Source of the DNA: Paenibacillus sp. FSL H7-0737
Lineage (GTDB): Bacteria; Bacillota; Bacilli; Paenibacillales; Paenibacillaceae
DNA: 64,000 nucleotides
Direction of reading: 5' to 3'
Assembly: GCF_000758545.1 (NCBI RefSeq)
Contig: NZ_CP009279.1
Coordinates: forward strand, 1,302,001-1,366,000
Made by a program: the position numbers and the translations under genes. Position 1 is the first letter of the stretch. The number at the start of each line of letters is the position of its first letter. Below, piece by piece: positions 40,936 through 50,277 of the stretch. The notes under the pieces are model-generated. The model did not search any database and was not told the origin of the DNA. It worked only from the letters and a program-made list of their open reading frames with translations.

Positions 40936-43194
40936 ATGAGGAGCATCTTTACCAGTTGCCTTGTTAGCGGTAAGAGTCGAAAGAAACAGAGGCAGGGTAA
41001 AGGCAAAACGGAAGGTTCAGTCTCAATTTTTTTAATTATGGTACTGGCTTTCGTCTTTTTATTTACCGCTGTGCTGATTGACTATGCGCGGATTGCTGCC
41101 TTCAATGTTCAGGAGGAACGTTTAGCGAGGGCTAGCGTTCGCTCTGTAATGTCATCTTACGATGTTGAGCTACGAGAAAAGTATGGTTTATTCGCCTTTG
41201 GAGAGAGTGACGGGGATATGCTGCTGTCTCAGGTACTCAATGATAATATGCATAAAAGTGGTAGGAGTGACGCGTTCAATCTTGTACCCTTCGCTTTGGA
41301 ATCGTCGTCTTTGAAATGGAGCAGACCGCTGGGTAGCTATGATGTTGTGAGTCGACAAATACTGGAGGAAATGAAGTATAAGGCTCCGGTGGATTTCGCT
41401 TTGGAATTGGCAGGTAAATTCAAGCCGATGTCAGGAGTAATGGCAGAGGCCTCACGGGCTACTGAACTACTCAGTAAGCTACAGCCGTTATATGACGAGC
41501 GAGAAGAGGCTTTGGATCTTATGTTAGAGCAGAGAAGCCTGGCTGCGGAGAGTGGAAGAAGGTTACTTCAATGGATTATGAATCCGCCTGCAGAATCCAT
41601 TTCTGCCAGTTCACTCGGAAGTATGCAATCGGCGGCGGATATTCCCGCACAGTATAGTGACTATCTTGGGAAATATTACGATGATCTTTATCGTGATAGT
41701 AAAAAGCCTGCAAAGTACACTTATCAATTGTCTCTCTACCGGAGTCGAACTACTGAAATGTTATCGCGGCTTCCTGCCTTATTAACAGCTTTTCGTGAAG
41801 ACCATGAAAGATCAATGGAGGGAGCGAATAAAGCGTTAAAGAAGGCAGAGCAATTGAATGACGAGATGAGAAATATATTGGAACAGTCACGAATGGAGGG
41901 GGTGGATCTATCAAATGTTCCTGCTAATGACTGGGATATTCCGGCGAGCTCAGGAGAGATAAGCTCAGACCCGCTTAAAAAGCTGCGTGAGCAGGAAGAT
42001 GCACTGATTCTCTCCTCAACTGATCTAAGTCAGATGGAGAATAGTATATCTATGCAGAAAAGTTCTTACGAGGCCATTGAACCTATCGTAACAGGAATGT
42101 CGGGTGTGCTGTATGAAGCTTTGAGTGAATATGGTGACTCCTATCAAATGATCTCTTCTGTTCTTGAAGCTTCACGCGTAGTGAATAACTATCTACAGAA
42201 TTACGGTAAGAAGGGAAGTATTATCGTTAGTGATTTGGCTTTAATCGAACAGCACCGTAGCTCGGATAAAGAGCGTAAGCAATTGGAGAGAGAAGCAAAA
42301 TCGAAGCTGGGTGAAGCGAAAGCGTTACTTGATAAGATTCGAATGATGGGTAACGGAGTGACGGATTCTCTGAAAAGCTATGATACACTTCGTCAATATT
42401 ACGAGGAGAATATTGCTTTTAATAAGGAATTAGCATCAGATCCACTTGGTAAATCTGAAGTCAGCACTAACCCGTATACTGCTGGGAGTTCGGCGATGGA
42501 GGATATGGACGGAATCTATGCAGCGATGGGTGGCATTATGGGAGGGGCTAGAGATAGACTTTTTCAAACGGAGTACTCTGCTCTCTATTTTCAACATTTT
42601 GATGTTTCCAAGTTAGCTACTCTAGCACAAGGTTCTGAGGGCACAGCCGAACTTACAGACCAGCTTAATCCTAAAGCGCAAGAGCTGGAATACATTCTTT
42701 ACGGATTTCATAATCCCGCTGGAAATGTAGCCGCAGCGTATGCTGAAATATTTGCCATGCGGCTGTCTATTCGAACGATGGAAGGTTTTATTGAGAGGGC
42801 AAGTTTAGGAAACCCATTGGCTGTTCTGGCCGCAGCACTGTTGTATGGGATCCAGCAAGCTATTCAGGACATGTTGTTACTCTGTGAGAAAGATTCCATA
42901 CCACTGTCTAAATATTTACCGGCCCAGCTGACTTATCGTGATCATTTGCGTCTGTTCATGATGCTGCATGGAGGCGGGAATGTTCAATTATCTCGGATGC
43001 TGGCTCTCATTCGACTGAACACAGGAATAAATCCAGATGAAAGAAGTACGTATGTCTCATCGAATATTAAGCTTGGAATGCGACTATGGTTTCTACCGGG
43101 TGTTGTGAAGCTATTGGACTATAGCGCTGGGTATTCTGGAGAAGTGCAAGGCAGTACATATATGAGAGCAGTGCAGGCTGATTTTTCATACTAG
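40936..43194 (+). CDS. Large TadG-like protein (DUF5702 type)
   Basis: A 752-residue protein. A positively charged N-terminus and EGSVSIFLIMVLAFVFLFTAVLIDYARI form a TadE/G-type anchor helix. It is followed by about 700 exported residues, mostly helical with coiled-coil stretches (ERSMEGANKALKKAEQLNDEM; ERKQLEREAKSKLGEAKAL). The C-terminal 150 residues have ILYGFHNPAGNVAAAYAEIFAM and a hydrophobic segment. The size and position match the DUF5702 proteins of Firmicute tad operons as I remember them. The ATG at 40936 has AGGAGGGAGG upstream. It may be a surface adhesin or a pilus scaffold; neither is shown. Confidence 0.75.
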   Translation: MRSIFTSCLVSGKSRKKQRQGKGKTEGSVSIFLIMVLAFVFLFTAVLIDYARIAAFNVQEERLARASVRSVMSSYDVELREKYGLFAFGESDGDMLLSQVLNDNMHKSGRSDAFNLVPFALESSSLKWSRPLGSYDVVSRQILEEMKYKAPVDFALELAGKFKPMSGVMAEASRATELLSKLQPLYDEREEALDLMLEQRSLAAESGRRLLQWIMNPPAESISASSLGSMQSAADIPAQYSDYLGKYYDDLYRDSKKPAKYTYQLSLYRSRTTEMLSRLPALLTAFREDHERSMEGANKALKKAEQLNDEMRNILEQSRMEGVDLSNVPANDWDIPASSGEISSDPLKKLREQEDALILSSTDLSQMENSISMQKSSYEAIEPIVTGMSGVLYEALSEYGDSYQMISSVLEASRVVNNYLQNYGKKGSIIVSDLALIEQHRSSDKERKQLEREAKSKLGEAKALLDKIRMMGNGVTDSLKSYDTLRQYYEENIAFNKELASDPLGKSEVSTNPYTAGSSAMEDMDGIYAAMGGIMGGARDRLFQTEYSALYFQHFDVSKLATLAQGSEGTAELTDQLNPKAQELEYILYGFHNPAGNVAAAYAEIFAMRLSIRTMEGFIERASLGNPLAVLAAALLYGIQQAIQDMLLLCEKDSIPLSKYLPAQLTYRDHLRLFMMLHGGGNVQLSRMLALIRLNTGINPDERSTYVSSNIKLGMRLWFLPGVVKLLDYSAGYSGEVQGSTYMRAVQADFSY

Positions 43195-43212
43195 CAGGAG
43201 GTTGGTAAGGAT

Positions 43213-44205
43213 ATGGGGGACGGGTACCGGATTAGGAGGAAGACGCAGGAAGAAGGCAGCATGGTAGTAGAAGCGGCGATGGTACTTCCGATCTTCCTAC
43301 TGTTTGTTTTGTTCCTAATTTCTATCGTACAGATGACCTTGTATTCAACAGCCTTACAAAGCACAGCATCTGATACTGTGAAATCTATTTCAACGCATAT
43401 GTACCCAGCAGCTTTGGCTGTGCAGAAATGGGGAGCAACAAGCGAAGCTGGCGCTAATCCAGTGAAGGATGGCACCGACCTATCCGCTGGCAATCAAGCC
43501 GAATCGAATTGGACGATTCCTCGCTTGTCACTTACAGATTGGGGCAGTAGTTATGCAATGTCATTACCTAAGCCGCTGAATGAGTGGGTCATGTCAGCTT
43601 TAGAGAAGGGCGAGGGACCTCTGCAGAAGCTACAGGCTGAGACCTCAGAAAGTGTACTGGATCTAGCGATAAAACCCCTATTAAAGCCGTATCTGTCATC
43701 AGAATTACTGGATTATGATCGAATTCATGTATCCAACATTATCGTGCCTGAGTTAAAGAAGGGTACCCGACCTTACTTTGGATTGGTGGTTAGCTATGAG
43801 CTGCCGATGAAGGTTCCCTTTCTAAACCAACGCATTGTACTTGAGGCAAGTGCTGTTGAACGTCTTTGGATCGGGGATACAGGAGAGGGTACAAATAAGG
43901 GCAATGACGGCACTGGTCAACCAGAGGATTTTATTAAGATTTTGGAGAAACCGAATCCAGCTGTAGCCAATAAGCAAGGCAAAGTTCGTGCTAAAATTCC
44001 GCCGAATGCTTCCGCTAGCTTATCCGTTTTTTATAAAAGCGGGGGAAGCACTGCTAAATATTTAGGCTGGAAACAAGCGGATGCGGACGGATATATCGAG
44101 TGGGAGTGGAAAATTGGTGTGAATACCACACCGGGCTCGTGGCCATTTGTAATTCAGCTCGATGACGGTAGATCTATTGAGGTGATGTTCACAGTAGTGA
44201 AATGA
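43213..44205 (+). CDS. TadE-family pseudopilin
   Basis: A 330-residue protein. EEGSMVVEAAMVLPIFLLFVLFLISI is a clear TadE motif and helix at residues about 13-38. The exported part is long, with a C-terminal beta-rich domain (ASLSVFYKSGG ... WPFVIQLDDGRSIEVMF) that could be Ig-like. GGAGGTTGG lies before the ATG. It is the third TadE/G-like protein in the operon and sits directly before the peptidase gene. Confidence 0.82.
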   Translation: MGDGYRIRRKTQEEGSMVVEAAMVLPIFLLFVLFLISIVQMTLYSTALQSTASDTVKSISTHMYPAALAVQKWGATSEAGANPVKDGTDLSAGNQAESNWTIPRLSLTDWGSSYAMSLPKPLNEWVMSALEKGEGPLQKLQAETSESVLDLAIKPLLKPYLSSELLDYDRIHVSNIIVPELKKGTRPYFGLVVSYELPMKVPFLNQRIVLEASAVERLWIGDTGEGTNKGNDGTGQPEDFIKILEKPNPAVANKQGKVRAKIPPNASASLSVFYKSGGSTAKYLGWKQADADGYIEWEWKIGVNTTPGSWPFVIQLDDGRSIEVMFTVVK

Positions 44206-44229
44206 GTGAAGGGGAAAGGAGTGTAATCC

Positions 44230-44739
44230 ATGGCGGAGTGGGCCTTCTGGGGATGTCTGCCGTTTCTGGCAGCTGCATTTATTACGGATATAAAGTCGAT
44301 GAGAATACCAAACTGGATCACTGTCTCAGGCTTGCTTGCTGGTCTGCTTGCTCAAGCGCTGATGAACGGCTGGGATGGTCTGCTTAAGGCTGGTGTGGGT
44401 GCCGCTGCAGGATTTGCAGTGCTTCTAATTATGCATTTGATAGGGGCGGTTGGTGCAGGGGATGTTAAGCTTTTTGCCGGGATTGGGGCGTGGACAGGAA
44501 TGCTATTTACATTGCAGGTCGTGATGTACTCCGTACTGTTTGGGGCCTTGATAGGCTGGCTAATTGTCTTAAAGAGACGGGAGACAGGCAGGCGTACGCG
44601 CAGGATATTTAACACAATTTCCGGATTCATATTATTGAAGAGTTCATTCCTATTAATAAATAAAGATGATGAGCTGTTGAGATTTCCCTTTATGCTGGCT
44701 GTAGTCCCTGGTACCATTTGCGCTTATCTTTATTTTTAA
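44230..44739 (+). CDS. A24-family prepilin peptidase (TadV/CpaA type)
   Basis: A 169-residue multi-helix membrane protein. The two catalytic aspartates of family A24 are in FITDIKSMRIPN (near residue 20) and GAGDVKLFAGIG (the GxGD motif, near 77). It lacks the N-terminal methylase domain, as expected for the short TadV/CpaA form. It would process the Flp pilin and TadE-like proteins upstream. It is the only prepilin peptidase seen in the window, so it could also serve the second cluster if any substrate there is cleaved. Confidence 0.9.
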   Translation: MAEWAFWGCLPFLAAAFITDIKSMRIPNWITVSGLLAGLLAQALMNGWDGLLKAGVGAAAGFAVLLIMHLIGAVGAGDVKLFAGIGAWTGMLFTLQVVMYSVLFGALIGWLIVLKRRETGRRTRRIFNTISGFILLKSSFLLINKDDELLRFPFMLAVVPGTICAYLYF

Positions 44740-44757
44740 AATAGGAGGTGGTGATGC

Positions 44758-46413
44758 TTGTTGTACGGATTATCCCGTGACTTTATACAGCAGGACGGTA
44801 TATATATGATGCTTGGCGAACCAGAAGGAATGCCGGTAGGTAAGCTTAATATGGTTCAAGCTCGTATGCTGATGAACACTGACATTCCTCATCATTTAAG
44901 GTTGTTACTTAGGGAAATTGATTTAAAGGTTACGATGGAATATGCTGTTCTGCGTAAAAAAATGCTCAGTCATTTGCTCAAAAGTGAGAAGTTGAGCATG
45001 ACCTCATTTTTTGGATTACTTCTACAAATTGCGCAAGGGATGGAAGATGGCAGGTTATATATGCTTCGGGCGGATCAGTATGCTTTGCATGAAGATTATA
45101 TTTTTATTGAAGGATCATTGCAGAGTGGTAAGGTATATCTCACCTATATCCCTGTTCAGGGGAATGAGCCTGTTTCTAGGCTGGGAGAGTCTCTCAAATC
45201 GCTGATCATGGTGATGATGGCTTCTATCACAGAGCTTACTGGCAGTGGTGTTCAAAGAGTGCTGCAATACTGTGGGGAAGAAGAATTTACACCAGCGGGC
45301 TTAAAGGGTCTTCTCTCAGAGCTGTTGACAGAGGGCGACTCTAGTAGAGGACAATTCAGTAATAACGCAGAAATGGCATACACATCACCTAAGTTGACAG
45401 AAGTACGTCCGGCAGAGCCTGAAGGACGAATGCAAGAGAGAGTAAGGGAACTGTTTGTGAATGAGGTACCTGCTCCCCAGAAAAAAATGAGTGAGCGGAA
45501 CGAGGATAAGGGTCTGCGTACGCAGCAGAATTCAGCTCCGTGGTTAAATAGCTATTCCAGTCCGAATTTTAGGGTGAAAGAAGAGGAAAGGTTTCTTCGG
45601 TCTACAGACGATAATAAGTTGACGAATTCACAACCCTCAAGCTCAAGAACCTATATTATTCTAGGTTGCTTATTGGGTGATGCATTATTATGGAAATTCC
45701 TATATTTGAATAACCCAAAACCGTTATGGCTAGCCGTTTGTGGGATCGCAACGATTGCCTTGGCTACTTTTAGCTGGATGGTATGGAGCGAAAGAATTAG
45801 GTTTGGAAGTGACGAAGAAAAGGAACATACGAGTGAGGATTCTGAAGATACAAACCGGAGTCCGAATCGAAGAGAACTGGAGTGGGATTTCGGTAGGTAT
45901 CCTGTGACCCCTGTGCGTCCAGCAGCATCGATTCCAAAGGGAGATCAGCATCCATCCGACCCTTTATCTAACATTCCGTCTGTGCGATCTGAATCAAGGA
46001 AAGAGGAGGATAGTTTTGTAATACCACCAGGTCCAATAGCCCCAACCGCTTTATTATCACGGGAGGAAACACCTGAGCAAGGCAAACGAAATGAGAAGCT
46101 AGCTCGAAATGTTCCTTATCTCAAAAGAAGCGATGAGGAAGAGGCAGAGTCGGAAACCATAGCGTTAAACCGAACTAGCTTTATCATTGGCCGATCGGCA
46201 GAAGTAGCTCAGTATGTAGAAAGATCGGAAGGAGCTTCTAGAGTACATGCGGAGATATCTAGGAGCCCTGGCGGATACGTACTAAAGGATCTCGACTCCA
46301 GAAATGGAACGCTTTTTCAAGGCGAAGCCATGATCCCTTACAAAGAGTACCCGCTGTCAGAGGGGACCGTATTTAAGATTGTAAAAGGAAGTTACACATT
46401 CCACATGGGATGA
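44758..46413 (+). CDS. DUF6382-like and FHA domain membrane protein
   Basis: A 551-residue protein. Residues 1-190 resemble DUF6382 (LYGLSRDFIQQDGIYMML; LLLREIDLKVTMEYAVLRK). Two helices at about 300-340 cross the membrane (YIILGCLLGDALLWKFLYL and LWLAVCGIATIALATFSWMV). The C-terminal 100 residues are a forkhead-associated domain with FIIGRS, SRVHAEISR and DLDSRNGT. FHA domains bind phosphothreonine, so the pilus may be linked to Ser/Thr kinase signalling. The start is TTG (44758) with AGGAGGTGG six bases upstream. It is the last gene of the operon. Confidence 0.82.
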   Translation: MLYGLSRDFIQQDGIYMMLGEPEGMPVGKLNMVQARMLMNTDIPHHLRLLLREIDLKVTMEYAVLRKKMLSHLLKSEKLSMTSFFGLLLQIAQGMEDGRLYMLRADQYALHEDYIFIEGSLQSGKVYLTYIPVQGNEPVSRLGESLKSLIMVMMASITELTGSGVQRVLQYCGEEEFTPAGLKGLLSELLTEGDSSRGQFSNNAEMAYTSPKLTEVRPAEPEGRMQERVRELFVNEVPAPQKKMSERNEDKGLRTQQNSAPWLNSYSSPNFRVKEEERFLRSTDDNKLTNSQPSSSRTYIILGCLLGDALLWKFLYLNNPKPLWLAVCGIATIALATFSWMVWSERIRFGSDEEKEHTSEDSEDTNRSPNRRELEWDFGRYPVTPVRPAASIPKGDQHPSDPLSNIPSVRSESRKEEDSFVIPPGPIAPTALLSREETPEQGKRNEKLARNVPYLKRSDEEEAESETIALNRTSFIIGRSAEVAQYVERSEGASRVHAEISRSPGGYVLKDLDSRNGTLFQGEAMIPYKEYPLSEGTVFKIVKGSYTFHMG

Positions 46414-46441
46414 AGAGTACAAGCAAAGAATGTTAATTCTG

Positions 46442-47347
46442 CTATTTTTGGCTTTTCAAATCTTCTAAAGCGGTTTGAAGTGTGGGGAAGGTAAAGATAA
46501 AGCCATGTTCTAATGCCGCCGATGGAAGAACGCGTTGTCCTTTGAGCAAGATCTCAGACAATTCACCTACTGCTGTTTTTAACAGAATGGCGGGTAGTGG
46601 GAACCAATGCGGCCGTTTGTATACTTTGCCGATCGTTCTACCGAACTCTTCGTTCGTGACCGGATGTGGTGCAGTCGCATTAACAGGTCCGGCGATGGTG
46701 GGATTCTGAATACAAAAATCGATTAGACGGACGATATCCGTCAGGTGAATCCAGGATACCCACTGGTTTCCCGCGCCGATATTACCACCAAAGCCCAGTA
46801 AATAAGGTAGCTTCATTTTTGGGAAAGCACCGCTTTCATTGCCGAGCACAACCCCAGTACGCAACTTGATCATACGGATATTCTTGTATGCTTCATCAGT
46901 AGCCTCTTCCCAGGTCTTAACCACTTCTGAAGGGAAGTCCATGACATGGGCTGGTGATGATTCACTAAAGGTATCTTGCAAAGAGGTTCCGTAAATAGCT
47001 ACAGCGGACGCCTGAATGACTACAGAAGGTTTGTGTTTCAAACGGTCGAGTAGCTTAGCAGCAGCGGAAACGGTTGCAAGACGGGATTGCATGATTGCCT
47101 TTTTACCACTTGGACTCCAACGCTGGCTAAGAGAAGCACCAGCAAGATTGACCAAGGCATCCGCATTTTCTATAGGCACTTGATCATTGTTAAGGCTGTC
47201 CCATGTGTGGTAACTCAGCTTAGGATGATAAGGTGCAGCCTTAGGTAGATTGCGACCGACGATTGCAACTTCATTGCCTGCTAGTAGCCAGTATTTTGCT
47301 AGTTCGCTGCCAATAAAACCGGTGCCGCCACATATTACATATTTCAT
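46442..47347 (-). CDS. TIGR01777-type NAD-dependent epimerase/dehydratase family protein
   Basis: A 301-residue protein. The Rossmann motif is YVICGGTGFIGSELAKYWL. Other marks of the TIGR01777/YfhF group are DALVNLAGASLSQRWSPSGKK, QASAVAIYG and WVSWIHLTDIVRLIDFCI, with a C-terminal PLPAILLKTAVGELSEILLKGQRV. The YxxxK catalytic motif of true SDR epimerases is not obvious, as usual in this group, whose activity is unknown. A GGAGGCC site precedes the ATG. It converges on the tad operon with no terminator that I can see. Confidence 0.88.
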   Translation of the reverse strand: MKYVICGGTGFIGSELAKYWLLAGNEVAIVGRNLPKAAPYHPKLSYHTWDSLNNDQVPIENADALVNLAGASLSQRWSPSGKKAIMQSRLATVSAAAKLLDRLKHKPSVVIQASAVAIYGTSLQDTFSESSPAHVMDFPSEVVKTWEEATDEAYKNIRMIKLRTGVVLGNESGAFPKMKLPYLLGFGGNIGAGNQWVSWIHLTDIVRLIDFCIQNPTIAGPVNATAPHPVTNEEFGRTIGKVYKRPHWFPLPAILLKTAVGELSEILLKGQRVLPSAALEHGFIFTFPTLQTALEDLKSQK

Positions 47348-47387
47348 AAGGTTGGCCTCCGTTCTGAACGCAACATCAGATTATCAA

Positions 47388-47852
47388 TCACTTGAACAAA
47401 TGCTGGTAAGCAGAGTAGTCGATTTTATTCTTTTCAAGAAAATTGACGAGGAAACGATTGTCACGCCGTGGTGTGGCGACTATGTAACCTTTAATGCAGT
47501 GATCACGAGTTACCTCTTTTGCATTACTTTCCACAGCGATCTTACCGATCTCGGCAGCAATGGAATGTTTGGCGATATCGCGAAAAGGGCTAGGCACAGG
47601 CTGAACAAGCTGGTCTAAGAAAGCTTTTGATTCATCACTCCAGAGTGAACGACTGCGTTCTACCCAGTAATTTTGCCAGTCCAGCTTTGATTTTCCATCA
47701 GCTTTCGGCAACACCTTTAGGAATTTCCGGAACATAAAAAAACCGCCGATACACATGGAACCCAGCAGCATAAATGTCCAGAAAGCGATAGAGTTCATGA
47801 ACCAATTGCTCGGTGTTGCGGATAATAAACCAAGTCCTGATTGGATAGACAT
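47388..47852 (-). CDS. DUF2621 family membrane protein
   Basis: A 154-residue protein with one membrane helix (FWTFMLLGSMCIGGFFMF). It then carries a basic soluble domain with LDWQNYWVERSRSLWSDESKAF, VPSPFRDIAKHSIAAEIGKIA and THE-like DHCIKGYIVATPRRDNRFL, matching the DUF2621 family of Bacillales (B. subtilis YneK, from memory). ATG 47852 is preceded by AAAGGTGGTG; an in-frame TTG at 47873 lies upstream of that site. Function unknown. Confidence 0.78.
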   Translation of the reverse strand: MSIQSGLGLLSATPSNWFMNSIAFWTFMLLGSMCIGGFFMFRKFLKVLPKADGKSKLDWQNYWVERSRSLWSDESKAFLDQLVQPVPSPFRDIAKHSIAAEIGKIAVESNAKEVTRDHCIKGYIVATPRRDNRFLVNFLEKNKIDYSAYQHLFK

Positions 47853-48024
47853 GCATACACCACCTTTTGGCAATGAGTATTCTCACATAATTTAATCTCA
47901 TATTAAAGTATAGCTTATTTCCAAAGTTTTGCGAAGCAGAACCCAGCATATTGACCTTGTCTAGATTTATTTTTCTGATCACGGTAGAATAGGGGGTAAT
48001 TCGTGAAGGAAAGAGGGAAGAAGT

Positions 48025-49134
48025 ATGCTGAAAATAGGTTCACACGTGTCTTGCTCGGACAAGGGTCTTTTGACCGCAGCAAATGAAGCAAATGAGTATG
48101 GTTCCAGCTCATTTATGATATATACAGGAGCGCCACAGAACACGCGCCGCAAGCCGATTGATGCCATGTATCCGGTTGAAGGAAAGCAAGCAATGAAAGA
48201 AAACGGTGTGGAGGAGATTGTCGTCCACGCACCTTACATTATTAATCTCGCTTCCTATAAAGAGAACACGTATCAGTTGGCCGTTGATTTCTTACAAGAG
48301 GAAATCCGTCGTACGCATGCGCTTGAGGTCAAGCATATCGTATTACATCCGGGTGCCTTCACTGATAAGGATGCAGAATACGGTATTCAGCGGATTGCAG
48401 ATGGACTTAATGAGGTTCTTGGGGGAACTAATGAAACTGAAGTTCATATCGCCCTAGAAACTATGGCTGGTAAAGGAACAGAGATCGGGCGCAGCTTCGA
48501 GGAGATTGCTTCTATTATTGATAAGGTTGAACATAACGAGCGTTTGTCCGTATGTCTTGATACTTGTCACATTCATGATGCTGGCTATGATATCGTTAAT
48601 GATTTGGATGGCGTTCTAAACAAGTTTGATGAGATTATCGGCTTGAATCGTCTTGGGGTTATCCATATCAATGACAGCAAAAATCCATGTGGAGCAGGTA
48701 AAGACCGTCACACTCCAATTGGCTCGGGTTGGATCGGTTTTGATACGATTAACAAAATCGTCCATCATGAGAAATTGGCAGGTCTGCCATTCATTTTAGA
48801 GACGCCGTGGGTTGGTAAAGATGCAAAGAAACAGCGTCCGATGTATGAGGTGGAGATCGCTTTGCTCCGTGGAAACGTAGCGGAACGATTTGGACCGGAG
48901 TTTATAGAGGATGTTGAAAAACTACGTGAGTTTTTTGCTAATAAAGAGATCGATTCCCGTCAATTTGTGCTTAATGTCTGGGAGATGCTGAAGAACGATG
49001 CCAAAGCTAAAAAAGCTGATCCACGTGAACCGCTGGAGCGTCTATATGATGAAGTCATCGCTGCCGAGCTGTTCCCGCAATTGAGCGAGGAAGCCATTAA
49101 TCATCGCTTGATTGCATGGTTAGCAGGCAAGTAA
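48025..49134 (+). CDS. nfo: Endonuclease IV (apurinic/apyrimidinic), with C-terminal extension
   Basis: A 369-residue protein. Residues 1-290 are the TIM-barrel AP endonuclease: [78 protein letters not shown] and ILETPW, providing the His/Asp/Glu ligands for three zinc ions. It repairs abasic sites in DNA. The remaining 75 or so residues ([20 protein letters not shown] ... [17 protein letters not shown]) are an extra helical domain beyond the usual 280-300 residues. GGAAAGAGGGAAG precedes the ATG. Confidence 0.93.
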   Translation: MLKIGSHVSCSDKGLLTAANEANEYGSSSFMIYTGAPQNTRRKPIDAMYPVEGKQAMKENGVEEIVVHAPYIINLASYKENTYQLAVDFLQEEIRRTHALEVKHIVLHPGAFTDKDAEYGIQRIADGLNEVLGGTNETEVHIALETMAGKGTEIGRSFEEIASIIDKVEHNERLSVCLDTCHIHDAGYDIVNDLDGVLNKFDEIIGLNRLGVIHINDSKNPCGAGKDRHTPIGSGWIGFDTINKIVHHEKLAGLPFILETPWVGKDAKKQRPMYEVEIALLRGNVAERFGPEFIEDVEKLREFFANKEIDSRQFVLNVWEMLKNDAKAKKADPREPLERLYDEVIAAELFPQLSEEAINHRLIAWLAGK

Positions 49135-49190
49135 GTGCTCGTTCACGCATAAGTTAGACTTCAGATTGCACATGTAGATGAGGGGATGGG

Positions 49191-50099
49191 ATGAGGATCA
49201 TGGAATTACACGTAAAAAGAAACAATTCGTCAGGTGTTGAGTCTTATTCCAACCGGGCGCGTATGCTCATTTCTTGTCCTGACGGACCGGGAATCGTGGC
49301 GGCTGTATCACACTTTCTGTATCAGCATGGCGCGAATATTGTGCAATCGGATCAGTACACAATGGATCCAGATGGCGGAATGTTCTTCATGAGAGTTGAG
49401 TTTGACCTTCCCGAATTAGGAGATCGTCTGGAAGAGATACGTTCTTTGTTCGGTGGGGTGGCTGAACGTTTCAAGATGAACTGGAAAATTTTCAATGTTC
49501 GTCATAAGAAAAGATTAGCCATATTTGTCTCTAAAGAAGACCATTGTCTTGTGGAGCTGCTCTGGCAGTGGCAAGCTGGTGATCTAGAAGCCGACATCGC
49601 TCTCGTCGTGAGCAACCATTTGGATATGAAATCGTATGTCGAGTCCTTCGGCATTCCTTTTCACCATATTCCAGTTACAGCTGATACTAAGGCTGAGGCG
49701 GAAAAACGTCAGCTTGAGGTCATCGGAGACGACATTGATGTTATAATTCTGGCTCGGTATATGCAGATTATCTCACCGTCGTTTATTGAGCACTATCGCC
49801 ACCAAATTATTAATATTCATCACTCCTTCCTTCCGGCCTTTATTGGCGGTAATCCTTACGCTCAAGCGTACCAACGCGGGGTAAAGATTATCGGAGCAAC
49901 TGCTCACTATGTTACAGAAGAGCTTGATGGTGGCCCGATTATTGAACAAGATGTGCAGCGGGTAAGTCACGGTGATGATGTCATCGAGCTGAAGCGGATT
50001 GGACGCACCATTGAACGGGTTGTTCTGGCTCGTGCAGTGAAGTGGCATATCGAAGACCGTATCCTCGTCCATCAAAATAAGACCGTAGTGTTTAAATAA
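49191..50099 (+). CDS. purU: Formyltetrahydrofolate deformylase
   Basis: A 302-residue protein. The N-terminal ACT domain has ARMLISCPDGPGIVAAVSHFLYQHGANIVQSDQYT. The C-terminal formyl-transferase domain has KKRLAIFVSKEDHCLVELL, FHHIPVTADTKAEAE, LARYMQIIS, INIHHSFLPAFIGGNPYAQAY and GATAHYVTEELDGGPIIEQD with catalytic Asn/His/Asp. PurU turns 10-formyl-THF into formate and THF, supplying formate for purine synthesis and balancing one-carbon pools. AGGGGATGGG precedes ATG 49191; ATG 49200 is also possible. Confidence 0.95.
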   Translation: MRIMELHVKRNNSSGVESYSNRARMLISCPDGPGIVAAVSHFLYQHGANIVQSDQYTMDPDGGMFFMRVEFDLPELGDRLEEIRSLFGGVAERFKMNWKIFNVRHKKRLAIFVSKEDHCLVELLWQWQAGDLEADIALVVSNHLDMKSYVESFGIPFHHIPVTADTKAEAEKRQLEVIGDDIDVIILARYMQIISPSFIEHYRHQIINIHHSFLPAFIGGNPYAQAYQRGVKIIGATAHYVTEELDGGPIIEQDVQRVSHGDDVIELKRIGRTIERVVLARAVKWHIEDRILVHQNKTVVFK

Positions 50100-50186
50100 A
50101 AGGTTATTTTCCGGTGAGAGCCTATGGTATGAACCTGAGCGCTTTTACCGGAACTCTATAATCTAATAGCTCTCTAAATCTCTACA

Positions 50187-50238
50187 GGTAAAAAAGCATT
50201 TTACCAGCAGCTTGGCTATTTACGCCAAGTTGCTTTTT
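50187..50238 (+). terminator. Tandem hairpins with an intrinsic terminator before the second tad-like cluster
   Basis: GGTAAAA/TTTTACC (50187-50193 with 50199-50205) is directly followed by AGCAGCTTGG/CCAAGTTGCT (50206-50215 with 50225-50234, one G-T pair) and a T-rich run. A TATAAT (50157-50162) lies just upstream with no good -35. It may end purU or act as a leader attenuator. Confidence 0.7.
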
Positions 50239-50277
50239 GTCGTTTTTCAAAACTGTGTTTTTGAGGAGGTGGAAGGC

